From contig OY756970.1 of the NCBI GenBank assembly GCA_963580455.1, positions 12,772,001-12,836,000 of the forward strand: 64,000 nt of DNA. The letters run 5' to 3'. The stretch comes from Euonymus europaeus. Taxonomy: Eukaryota; Streptophyta; Magnoliopsida; Celastrales; Celastraceae. The first letter of the stretch is position 1, and the number at the start of each line of letters is the position of its first letter. Positions 44,985-54,420 of the stretch are shown piece after piece. A program made the position numbers and the translations under genes. Below the pieces are notes generated by a model. That model had not been told where the DNA came from and did not search any database. It saw only the letters and a list, made by a program, of their open reading frames with translations.

Positions 44985-45545
44985 CAACCCTACTACTTGG
45001 AGGAAGATGTTTTGCCTGATAATTCTCAGTTTGATATTTTACTATGGTGGAAGTTGAATGGGGTAAGGTATCATATCTTGCAAAATATTGCAAGAGATAT
45101 ATTAGCGATTCTTGTATCTACTGTTGCTTCAGAGTCTGCATTCAGTTCCAGTGGGAGATTAGTGAGCCCTCATCATAATCGACTTCATCCAAAGATGATA
45201 GAGGTATTGATGTGTGCTCAAAGTTGGTTATGGAGTGAAGAGAAAAAATGAGATGGTAAATTTATTATATTGATTATTTATTTCTCATTTATTAAGAATT
45301 TATAATATTCGTAAAATGTTAATCTTAGTTTGCTTTTTATATATTTTTTCTAGGTGGAGATGACTTGTTTGTTTCAGATGGTTATGCACTAATTTATGAA
45401 GAAGATATTCATGTGTTTGATGAAGGTATTAACTTTTATAACTAATAAATTTAATTCATATTGCAATTTAAGTATTCAAATATTAAGTTGTTGACTTGTT
45501 GTTTTTGATAATTGTAGGATCCGAGATTACATGTGACAAATGATT
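44985..45545 (+). pseudogene. hAT transposase C-terminus (dimerisation domain)
   Basis: The open stretch 44943-45251 contains, from about 44995, YYLEEDVLPDNSQFDILLWW, then ARDILAILVSTVASESAFSSSGR and HPKMIEVLMCAQSWLW. This is the hAT C-terminal dimerisation region (PF05699), lying at the C-terminus of a protein normally 600-700 residues long. Exon-like pieces follow with consistent borders: acceptor TTTTTTCTAG (about 45353), exon with DDLFVSDGYALIYEEDIHVF, donor GTATTA, acceptor TTGTAG (about 45517). The BED zinc finger and the catalytic residues are absent. Confidence 0.8.
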
Positions 45546-45906
45546 GAAGATGATATTCATTTTGAATTTCTCAGCTGATGCAAACATTTTGATTTGTAAT
45601 ATTTTATATAATTAAGAGTTTAGACTTTGATTCTAGAGAATTTTCTATGTTGCTGGATGATTTTTGATAGTATTTGTACTTTAAACTTTGATTTATGTTC
45701 TAGATTCATGAATCATGAAATTTTAATTGTTGTCAGAGATTAGCAAAATATGTGTCGAATGGATAAATCCGAAATCATATGGATAGGATATGGATTTAGA
45801 TTTTTTTTATACGTAGTATATGGATATGGATATGGATACATAATTTTTATTTAGGATCGGATATGGATTTTGAGAAATCCGATCTGATGCCATCCCTAGC
45901 AGCACA

Positions 45907-46031
45907 CCATCTTTTAGATAGAGGATGAATTTTTCTCGATCTGCCAAAGTTTCTTCCCCTATTGGTGAACTCACAGGAAATTCTTTTAATCTATCCTCTT
46001 TGCCAATGGTTGGCCACTGCAAATGAACCAA
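45907..46031 (-). pseudogene. Retand pol fragment before integrase
   Basis: The minus-strand frame has WPTIGKEDRLKEFPV and DREKFILYLKDGVLL. It leads directly into the integrase N-terminus once the hAT element is skipped. It is the linker between the second RNase H and integrase. Confidence 0.55.
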
Positions 46032-46199
46032 AAGAATTACATGCAGTTCGTCAATTTGAATGGATGACCCTAGAGCTGCAAGTGCATCAGCATGAGAATT
46101 CTGTACTCGGGGGATCTACGAGAAAGAGAATTCTTCAAATAAACTCCTTAGTTCCTTGACTACCTCTAAGTAAGCCATCATCTTAGGCTCATTCGCTTG

Positions 46200-46560
46200 A
46201 TAATTCCGCTGAAGCTGATTCACAATGAGTTGGAAGTTTGACAAAATTGAGATACTAGAAACCTTCAAGCTTTTGGCAAGCTACAGCCTAGCTATTAGTG
46301 CCTCATACTCTACTTCATTGTTAGTTGTTGGGAATCCACATCTAAAGCTTGTTGTATCAAATTTCCAAGTGGGGACTGCAGAACCACTCCTAGACCACTA
46401 CCTTTACAATTACTGACTCCATCAACCCATATTGTCCAAGACCCAGAATGTTGGAGATCACAGCTTGCCATCTCATCATCAACCTCCTCGTCTAAGGTAA
46501 AATCCGCAACGAAGTCAGTCAACACTTGAGAATTAATAGCCGTCCTGGGCTGATAAGAGA
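46200..46560 (-). pseudogene. Second (archaeal-like) RNase H of Retand element
   Basis: The frame 46525-46310 contains WTIWVDGVSNCKGSGLGVVL, the first strand of an RNase H with the catalytic Asp in VDG, and FVADFTLDEE upstream. This copy is separate from the canonical RNase H at 46600-46915 and nearer to integrase. A duplicate RNase H of this kind is a known trait of the Tat clade. The later residues (minus strand 46310-46200, with VEYEALIARL-like sequence) are in a shifted frame. Confidence 0.72.
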
Positions 46561-46599
46561 TGTCATATTCACTGAGCTCTACAGTTCATTTTAGCAACC

Positions 46600-47760
46600 T
46601 CTCAGAAAATTCAGGTTGGTGGAGAACCTTCTTCAAAGGGTAATTGGTCACCACGGAGATGGAATGACTTTAGAAATACGGCCTTAGCTTCCTAGCTGCT
46701 ACCACCAGTGCTAGAGCCAATTTCTCTATTTGACTGTACCTCGTCTCAGCACCTAGCAGGCTTTTACTCATATAGTACACAGGCCACTGTGTACTTCCTT
46801 CCTCTCTGATCAAAATAGCACTCATGGCAATTGATGACACAGTAAGGTAAACATATAACTGTTCTCCAACAATCGATTTTGACAACAAAGGTGGCGAGGT
46901 TAAGTACTCCTTCAATTGCTGAAAAGCTTACTCGAACTCAGAAGTCCACTCAAAATTGCTGGCTTTCTTGAGTGTAGTGAATAAGTGCTTACATTTATCT
47001 GAAGACCTAGAGATGAAAATTCCCAGAGCTGCCAACCTCCGAGTAATCCTTTGCACATCTTTGATACACCTTGGCAAGGGGAGGTCTAGAATAGAGCGGA
47101 TCTAATCTGGATTAGGCTCAATTCCTCTTTGTGTAACCAGGTAGCCCAAGAATTTTTCTGAGGTCACACCAAAAGAGTATTTTGCTGGGTTGAGCATCAT
47201 ATTGTACTTTAAAAGCAACTCAAAAGCTTGCTGCAGATGCTCCAAGTGTTGGGTAGCTTTGAGGGACTTAACCAACATATCATCTATGTATACTTCCATA
47301 GTGTCCCCCAGTAACCCAAAGAACATCTTATTCACCAACCTCTGATAAGTTGACCTAGCATTCTTCAAACCGAATGGCATCACCTTATAATAATAGATTC
47401 CCCTTTCTGTCATAAATGCGATACTCTCATAATCCTCTGGATGCATCAAAATCTAATTATACCCTGAGTAAGTATCCATGAAGGAGAGGAGCTCATGCCC
47501 TAAAGTAGCATCTACCATCATGTCAATATGTGGCAGGGGAAAAGGATCCTTCGAACAAGCCTTGTTGAGGTCCGTGAAATCAATGCAAACTCTCCATTTG
47601 TCATTCTTCTTCATGACCACCACTTTTGCAAGCTAATCTGGGTACTGCACTTCCCTTACAAAACCATTATCAATCAGCTTCTCTACCTCCACGTTGATCA
47701 CATGATTTCTTTTTGGTGCGAACTTCTTCCTTTTCTGTCGAACTGAAAGGTAGTTAAAAT
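46600..47760 (-). pseudogene. Retand reverse transcriptase and first RNase H
   Basis: The frame 47449-47102 has the RT palm: ERGIYYYKVMPFGLKNA, then MEVYIDDMLVKS with intact aspartates, then FLGYLVTQRGIEPNP. The fingers (about 47450-47760, minus strand, with motifs resembling KPNGKWRVCIDFTDLNKA) are in broken frames. The frame 46915-46670 has the connection and RNase H start (EYLTSPPLL, IAMSAILIREEG, YYMSKSLLGAETRYSQIEK). At least three breaks. Confidence 0.82.
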
Positions 47761-47859
47761 CAACTCTCAACTTATGGTTTGCTACCTCAGGATCAATACC
47801 AGTCATATCAGCATGGGACCAAGCAAAACAATGCTAATGTTGAGCCAAAAATACTACGA

Positions 47860-48210
47860 TTAGATCTTTCAATTCTGGCACTAGGCGTGCTCCAACAAAC
47901 ACTTTCCTCTTAGGAAACTCCAACGAAATTTGTACTTCATCTAACTCCTTCATCTCTGGCTCATTTGGCGAGTAGTTGAAACTCTCATACTGTAATTGCT
48001 ATGCTAACTCTGTAGGCCTTTTCATGGCGTTCTTATAGCAATTCCTAGCAGCTAACTGCTCGCCTAGGACGTCGATCATGCCATCACCTATAGGGAACTT
48101 TAGTATCTGATGGTAGGTGGACGGAACAACCCTCATCTCATGGATCCACGAGTGACCCACAATCATATTATATACAGAAGGACAGTCGACAACCACGAAC
48201 TTCATGTGGG
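47860..48210 (-). pseudogene. Retand protease C-terminal region
   Basis: The frame 48205-47999 carries VVVDCPSVYNMIVGHSWIHE and VVPSTYHQILKFPIGDG, the conserved segment after the retropepsin active site in Tat elements. The active-site part lies upstream (about 48210-48420, minus strand), where stops interrupt it. Confidence 0.7.
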
Positions 48211-48420
48211 TATTTACTCATCCAACAAATAGCGGTAGAGCAATCTTGCCCACAGAGAACTTTGACTCGTCACTCAATCTATACAGCACCGTTGGTTGCC
48301 TAACTATGTGGTCTTCATTAATCCCCATAAGCTTGAGAGAGCTAAGGAACAAGATGTTAGCAGAACTTCTGCCATCAACCAAGATCCTCCTTATATGAAT
48401 ATTGGTGACTTGGAGAGTGA

Positions 48421-48921
48421 TGAAAGAGCATCATGATGAGGGTGCAAGAAGTGAGTAGCTTCGTTGTCTATGAAGGTCATCACTTTATTGGTAGCAGTAG
48501 TCAAGTAAAGTCATATTCTGCACTCAAGATTCACTACTTCCCTGGAACTTCGACGAGCTTCAAAGTGGGAGACCCCACTGATCTTTAAACCCCCAGATAT
48601 TATGTGCATGGTTGGAAGACCATCCGTCTGCTTGGCTTCCATCTGAATGCTCTTTGCGTACACTTCCTTCTCTTTCTTCGTCAACAGGTCTCTGAGGTGT
48701 CATCTTTTTAATAGCTCGACAACCTCAATTCTCAGAGAGTTATAGTTCTTCATGTTATGGTCGTGGTTGCAGTGATAATCGCACCACTTGGAGGTATCTG
48801 TATTGATAAAATCTGACTTTCGTGGCCATCTGACTACATCTCCCATAGACTTCATTACTGCCACCACCTCATATGGTTCTATATTCAGGGAGTAATTTGG
48901 AGCTTTCCTCTGAAAATCTCA
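48421..48921 (-). pseudogene. Retand gag-protease linker
   Basis: No long open frame, but the minus strand keeps fragments of a nucleocapsid-protease connector, for example the translation of about 48740-48790 with a WCDYHCNHDHNMKN-like Cys/His-rich stretch. It is too broken to define further. Confidence 0.4.
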
Positions 48922-50063
48922 TCAAGGACCACCTCGCACAAATTGAATTGGGTTCACACGGCTATCCTGGGAGCTCGTCTTCTCTTCCACCGGGCGAGCT
49001 CGTTTCTCAACTTTTGTGTCATTTCTCGATGCCTTAGGCTCCAATCTTCTAGGGTACTCCTCCCACCTGATTTGGATTGTAGCACGCAGGGTGGCATCCT
49101 TCATGGTTTGGCAATCATACTTCGTCAACTCCTCATACAGATCGGTATCTAGTAAAACATCATTCTTGAAAGCTCATAGCGCCTCCATGTTATAGTTAGG
49201 AATAGAGACTTGCTCTTTGTTGAATCTTATAAGGAAACTCCCGGTTGACTCACCAAGGGCCTGCTGGGTTTTATACAGGTCATCAGAACACTTCTGTATG
49301 TCCTTGCTGCTAGCGAAATGCAAAAGGAAGACATCTATCATATGAGCAAAAGTGCAAATGCTACTGTTCGACAAGACAATAAACCATTGGAGTGCTGCTC
49401 CGCCAAACTCGATTCAAGGCCTTTGCACATGCATGTTTCTCTTAGGTGTTGTGGGATCATCGTTACTAGCATCTTCTGCTTGTATTGGGTTATATGCTCA
49501 CCAGGGTCGGATACTCCTTCATAGAGTTTCATGGTAGGAACCATGAACCTGGGAGGTAATTCAGAAGAAGCAATATGCTCCGCAAAAGAAGAATCAGCAT
49601 AACAGGTAGGTGGGGTCCTCTTCAAAAGAGCTGCGGCCCCAGGTACCTTATTCATTCTAGCCTCCTCCTCACTTAGGCAACGAGCGAACTCACTTTCATC
49701 ACTCTCCTGCATAGCATCCCTACTATTCTGTTGATGAGTATCTCTTGGAGGTGAATGAGTGTGTTCTTGTTGATAACACAATCCACCAGAGACAAAACAA
49801 CTGTGTAAGAAAGGGTTTTCTGGAGGAAAAGTGCTCCCAACAGGGACCTGCTCTATGGTGACCAGTGAAGGCGTAGGAGTGACAGGAGATTTATCAGCTT
49901 TAACTCACCCCACCATTTTTACATGGTGTTCCTCTCTTGGTCTATTGTTCTCAGTCTCAACAAACTCTAGACGAGTCGTTGTTTGGGGGAGTTCCTCCCT
50001 CATGGCAGCTAGTTATGCCAAGATCTCTGCCACATAGCTAGGTGTCTCAAACATGGTTAGCAT
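48922..50063 (-). pseudogene. Retand gag
   Basis: An ATG at 50063 (MLTMFETPSYVAEILA) is followed by stops, then the long frame 49781-49338 with LPPRFMVPTMKLYEGVSDP and GEHITQYKQKM, the capsid opening of Tat-type gags. The frame 49374-49174 (LLHFASSKDIQKCSDDLY) and frame 49128-48922 (YDCQTMKDATLRATIQIRWEE) continue the capsid and basic tail. At least four breaks. The capsid would package element RNA. Confidence 0.78.
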
Positions 50064-50083
50064 CTATAAGACAAAATACTTGC

Positions 50084-51018
50084 TATAGTAAAAATTACCA
50101 AGGCCCACAGTGTGAATTAATGGATTCAATAGCTTAACTTCAAGTGGGCCCTAGAAATCTTTTTAAATACTACAAACTGCTCCAAATCCTACACGCACTT
50201 CAAACAAGAAATCATGAGATCCCAAATATCGCTTTGTGGGAGCCCGGTCGTTTGGGCTCCGACGATCAAGTCAGCTTTCAAGAGGATGAGTAGACAGTGA
50301 CCGTGGTGGAGACCGGGGAGATAGGGATGGTGTTTAGGGAATAACTAGTTGAGAAGTGGCTGAGAAAACTGTCTTGGTATTTGTTGGGGAGGTTCCAGAA
50401 TGCCCATCCCCCACTCCAGTGGAGGAGAGGATCCTTTATAGTCTTTCCTTTTACTAAAAATAGTAAGGGGTTTAAGATCTTTTTGGCGATGAATAGGATA
50501 GGTCTGACACTAAGGGAAAATTTTGAGAAGGAAGTCACAGTTACTTTATAACAAGTTAGTCAGAATAGGTGGTTTTGGACAAAACCAGTATAAAACATTA
50601 AATGAAAGGTACGGAACCTAGGTAAAGGAAATTGTAGCTACAGCTTGGCAGAGATGTCAAACTGATTACCTTGGGAAGGCAAACGTTCCTCTAGAACATG
50701 GTGAAGTGGCGAGCTCATGGGTGGGCGAGCTCTGTATCCACTTTAGCTTTGGGCTCCAATCTCTACAAGAACTCATCATTGGCGAGCTAATGCATTTATG
50801 GCCTTGGCGACCAGCCGTGCAACATGAATAGGCGAGCTGAAGCTAGTGGAAACTTCAATCCCTGTTTTTGGGTTTTTCTGGTGAACTAGCCTGTTGGGCC
50901 AAAGTCTATACTTTGAATTTTGGACCTAGTCAAAGCTGACTGATCCTTTGACTAGTCAAATGCTGACTGGATATGAATTTTTCAAAGAAATGGGCTTGGC
51001 CCATTTTTGGTCACTATA
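50084..51018 (-). repeat. 5' LTR of Retand element
   Basis: It is homologous to 8232-9138 in the same orientation. Outer end (high coordinate): GGTCACTATA, followed by the duplication GTGAC (51019-51023). The inner end is about 50084 (TATAG). The outer terminus differs from the equivalent inner terminus of the 3' LTR (CTGCA) by two transitions. I could not recognise a clear primer site between it and gag. Confidence 0.78.
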
Positions 51019-51023
51019 GTGAC

Positions 51024-52202
51024 CATTATTATTTCAGAAAGGAACTTAAAATACTACACCTTCTCACAGGGTACAAAGCAACCTTTCATTCTGATTTATC
51101 TCTGTGGATTGCCAGATGAGGTTGTTGGATGCAATTTTTTTTTTGTTAATGTTGATATTTCTACAGGTATATTTTCTTACTTGACAGATTTGGTAAGGTA
51201 AGATGGCAAGGTTTTGGTTCAGCAACAAAAGAGGAATTGTCATCCCTTTTTTCTTGCACTTCACTTATTTTGGAGGAAAAATAAGATCCCCACCACATAC
51301 TGCATCTTTGATGCTATGTTGTAAAGCGCCAATGCCAGTGGTGGTGGTCGTCAAGCACTAAATGGGCATAACTTTAGGAAATCCACCTATATTACCACAT
51401 TTTTTAAATCAATTTCATCACTGGTTTTGGTGCGGATTTTTTTTGGCCCAATTTTTTGATCTTGGCATCTGCCATTATCTTGATTCTTATGGTTCATTTT
51501 TATGAATAGGATTAATATTGGAGCTCAGGATTCAAGAATTTTATTCTGCTTCTAAATAGCTGAAACAAATTTATTTGACATTTTGATTAGTGCAAAATTC
51601 AATTATTATATCCGTGAAAATGTGGAAATATGTTATGGAGGAAAGTAATAATTAATTAGGCATCCCCACATGTTTGGCTTAGTGGTTAAGAGATTGGTGG
51701 GATACCCGCTCACCTGGATTAAGCGAAACATTTGCAATGGAGCGCCATAACACCTCAGGCTTTGGGTGAGTTAGTGGTCCGTTGGGCTGTTGCCATTTGG
51801 GTTGGCATGGAGACTTGCCTGGAGTTGGGAGCCCCTTGGTGGTTTGCTACATAGGGTTGGGTTCAATATGACCGAGTCTTGTGGAGGTTCTCCAGAGATA
51901 ACAAAAAACATAATAATCAAGTAAACCTGAGCTACTAGCTAAGTTAGCCTGTTACTGGAAGTAAGGGTGTAAAAAAACCTCTGTTCTCTACAATTGTTAG
52001 CTTCTAGAGATCTAGCTGTTTAAGATTTGGTGTATGATTCATGGTAAAACTGCTTGTCTAAATTCTGGTTACAGTTTGGGACTTGCACGAGAGTTTATGA
52101 CTTGCTATATATACCATGCTGGAATAAGGGAGAGATGATCATGAAAATCTCTCAAAGTGAAAGCCAAGCGGATCGATGTCCGGCTCTGAAGTGGTCCGGT
52201 GC
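51024..52202 (+). other. Unidentified right flank of Retand element, with an exon-like segment
   Basis: TTATTTCAG at 51029-51037 is an acceptor-like site followed by an open segment (TKQPFILIYLCGLPDEVVG) to about 51135. I do not recognise the protein. If the Retand element is removed with one GTGAC, the left flank donor at 8207 and this acceptor would bound an intron of only 39 nt, short for plants. The rest, apart from the SINE-like sequence, shows nothing I can identify. Confidence 0.3.
51669..51912 (+). mobile_element. SINE-like tRNA-derived retroposon
   Basis: TGGCTTAGTGG (51675-51685) fits the Pol III box A consensus TRGCNNAGYGG exactly. A weak box B-like TGGATTAAGCG follows at about 51715. 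About 240 bp on, an A-rich end (AACAAAAAACATAATAAT) closes the unit. I see no clear flanking duplication. It could also be a chance tRNA-like segment. Confidence 0.45.
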
Positions 52203-52560
52203 TACTTATAAATTGTCGCAAATATACTTTTAGTGATGGAAAATTTAAATTTTTTCATCACAAAAAAAAAAAACCATTTGACTCTTAGTGACAGAATCAG
52301 TAACATAAATTTTTGACGCAAATTTTAATATTTATTTCACTAGAATTTTGACTTTTTAGTGACAAAAATATTTTCATAACTAGTTTTGTCACTAACATTT
52401 TGACTTGTTCATTTTGTAATGACGGAAAATGTTTCCATCATTAATTCTGTCTCTAATTAAAGAAAATATTTTTTTAGATAATTTCATCCCTAACTAGTGA
52501 CGAAAATATTTATGTAGCTAATTTCGTCACTAATTAGCTACAAAAATATCTAAATGTACA
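52203..52560. mobile_element. DNA-transposon-like subterminal region (CACTA/MULE-type repeats)
   Basis: Variants of TAGTGACGAAAATATTT and its complement (TTTCGTCACTAA) alternate through the stretch, for example at about 52345, 52385, 52420 and 52495-52535. Dense inverted GTGACGAAA/TTCGTCAC words are typical of subterminal regions of plant CACTA and some Mutator-like elements. No terminal CACTA motif with its partner is found, so the element is truncated or something else. Confidence 0.4.
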
Positions 52561-53830
52561 ATTTAGATTTTTTTGTCAAATTGACCAACATAAGTTCAAA
52601 ATTAGTTGAAGGTTCCTTCATAAAATATTCTTATAACGATTAAATTTAGGTACATGTCAAGTTTAAGCTCATTTGGAATTTGTTTGATCGATCTCGCGAT
52701 CAAAACTACAGATTTAACTTCGAACAAGCTACGTAAGTGTAGAATTTAAATTTTTCATCAAATTGACCGATTGAAGTTCAAAATTGGTTGAAGTTTCCTT
52801 CACAATTTTTTTTATAAAGATTAAATTTACGTACATATTAAGTTTCAGTTCATTCAGATTTCATCTGATTGATCACGAGATCAAAACAAGAGATTTAACC
52901 CCGAATGAGATACAATAAGTGTAAATTTAGTTTTTTTGAAAAATTGATCATCTGAAGTTCAAAATTGGTCAAAGGTTCCTTCACAAAATATGTTTAGAAT
53001 GAGCAAGTGTAGCTACATGTGAAGTTTCAGCTCATTCTGAATTTGTTTGATCTATCATGAGTTCAAAACAAGAGAGTTAACTTCGAACGAAATATCTAAG
53101 TGTATAATTTAAATTTTTCAAAAAATTGACCTACTGAATTTGAAAATTGGTTGTAAGATCCTTCTTAAAATATGCTTACAATGATTAAATTTAGCTATAC
53201 ATGCCAAGTTTCAGATTATTCAGAGTTTGTTTGATTGATCACGCCATCAAAATGGGGGATTTAACTTCGAACAAAATACATGTATACATGTGTACAATTT
53301 AGGTTTTTTGAAAAATTGATTAACTTAAATTATAAATTGGTCAAAGGTTTGTACATCAAATATGCTCATAATTATTAAAGGTAGCTACATGTCAAGTTTC
53401 ATTCGGAGTTCATTTGATTGATCATCCCATCAAAACAAGGGATTTAACTTCGAACGAGGTATCTAAGTATACAATTTAAGTTTTTTGAAAAATTTACCAA
53501 TTGAAATTCAAAATTGGTTGCAGGTTCCTTCACATCATATACCCATCATTATTAAATGTAGCTAATGTCAAGTTTCGTCTCTTTCAGAGTTTGTTTGATC
53601 GATCACACTATCAAAACGACGGATTCAATTTCAAACGAGATAATTAAGTATACAATTTAGGTTGTTCAAACAATTGACAGACTAAACTTTAAAACTGGTT
53701 GAAGGCTGCTTCACAAAATATGCTCATTGTTATTAAAATTTTAGCTTCGAATGATATACCTAAGAATATAATTTAGATTTTTCAAAAAATTTACCTATTG
53801 AAGTTTAAAAATAATTGAATGACTGAATTT
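52561..53830. repeat. Tandem array, about 182-bp unit, about seven copies plus a partial one
   Basis: The anchor word AGTTCAAAATTGGTTGAAGG and variants occur at about 52593, 52775, 52956, 53137, 53327, 53505 and 53685 (spacings 182, 181, 181, 190, 178, 180), with a shortened unit at 53801. A second anchor, CAAAACAAGAGATTTAACTT, keeps the same rhythm. Copies differ at many positions, so the array is old. It has no coding capacity. Confidence 0.85.
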
Positions 53831-53956
53831 TTAATCTAATATATCAAAATTTATATCTATGAATTTTAAAAATAAAATAAAAAGGATACGTCCAAAAGAG
53901 AGAGTAGAATATACATGGTTTCAAATATGTCATATATATGAAAGATTTTTACATAT

Positions 53957-54055
53957 TATAAGGTAATTAATTTTCTAAACCAGCCTTATAAAAATGTGTT
54001 ATATTATAAGGTAATTAATTTTCTAAACCAGCCTTATAAAATTGTGTTATATTCT
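53957..54055. repeat. 48-bp direct tandem duplication
   Basis: The block containing AAGGTAATTAATTTTCTAAA occurs twice, offset by 48 bp, with one or two differences. It lies just upstream of a poly-A run (about 54059-54074). Confidence 0.85.
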
Positions 54056-54129
54056 TCTAAAAAAAAAAAAAAATAACTTGTCTTACAATTTAATTTATTA
54101 TAAGATGTTTAATTAATTATAAGAAAGCC

Positions 54130-54420
54130 AAAAAAATTCATACCTAGCCGCGCTCCTCCAAAATCCATTCTCGCCTCTCCGCCGCCCTCCTCCATCTTCA
54201 AAAAACCTGTCTCACCGCCTAAGCCTCACACCCGCTTGTCTCACAGTCTCACACCGCCCCACACCCGCCTGTCTCAACTCCGGCCACCCTCTCTCACCCT
54301 CTCTCGCCTAACTAACTAATATTTTCCCACTCTCGCGCCTGGGGTGCCTTCCAAGTCTCAATCACATTTCACGATTCAGGTACAAGTCTCGAGTCTCAAT
54401 TCCAATTCACGATTCAGGTA
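54130..54420 (+). other. Putative 5' untranslated exon of a host gene
   Basis: The sequence abruptly becomes GC-rich and CT-rich (CGCCTCTCCGCCGCCCTCC, repeated CTCTCTCACC) within an A/T-rich surround. It ends in two tandem 36-40-bp copies of a segment finishing CACGATTCAG/GTAC, each a usable splice donor. GC-rich leaders followed by a leader intron are common in constitutively expressed plant genes. No coding start is seen here. Upstream promoter elements are not evident. Confidence 0.5.

Larger units (their letters stand above)
44238..45898 (+). mobile_element. hAT DNA transposon, internally deleted
   Basis: It is 1661 bp with terminal inverted repeats TAGAGATGGCAAA... and ...TGATGCCATCCCTA, the standard plant hAT end. 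Subterminal regions are crowded with ATCCGATCCGA and GGATATGGAT motifs, which could bind transposase. Only the transposase C-terminus remains. About 44700-44990 is a degenerate array of AAACCCTAA-like words. It interrupts Retand pol between RNase H and integrase. Its ends look mobilisable in principle, but it cannot make its own enzyme. Confidence 0.85.
8232..51018 (-). mobile_element. Tat/Retand Ty3/gypsy element, minus strand, split by nested insertions
   Basis: LTR-like direct repeats of about 0.9 kb lie at both ends. Between them, on the minus strand, are gag (50063-48922), protease, RT, RNase H, a second RNase H, and integrase divided between 45907-46031, 43209-44229 and 23517-23697. An antisense gene and a short repeat block precede the 3' LTR. 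Subtracting the SIRE element, the Tekay element (with its Athila) and the hAT element leaves about 10.9 kb, a normal length for this lineage. Extra RNase H, antisense ORF and 3' tandem repeats are all known from Tat/Retand elements. All coding parts carry stops, so it is inactive. Confidence 0.8.

Noticed and set aside
44700..44990. Possible interstitial telomere array (AAACCCTAA words)
   Set aside because: The words are irregular and interspersed; there is no regular TTTAGGG tandem. Treated as internal sequence of the hAT element.
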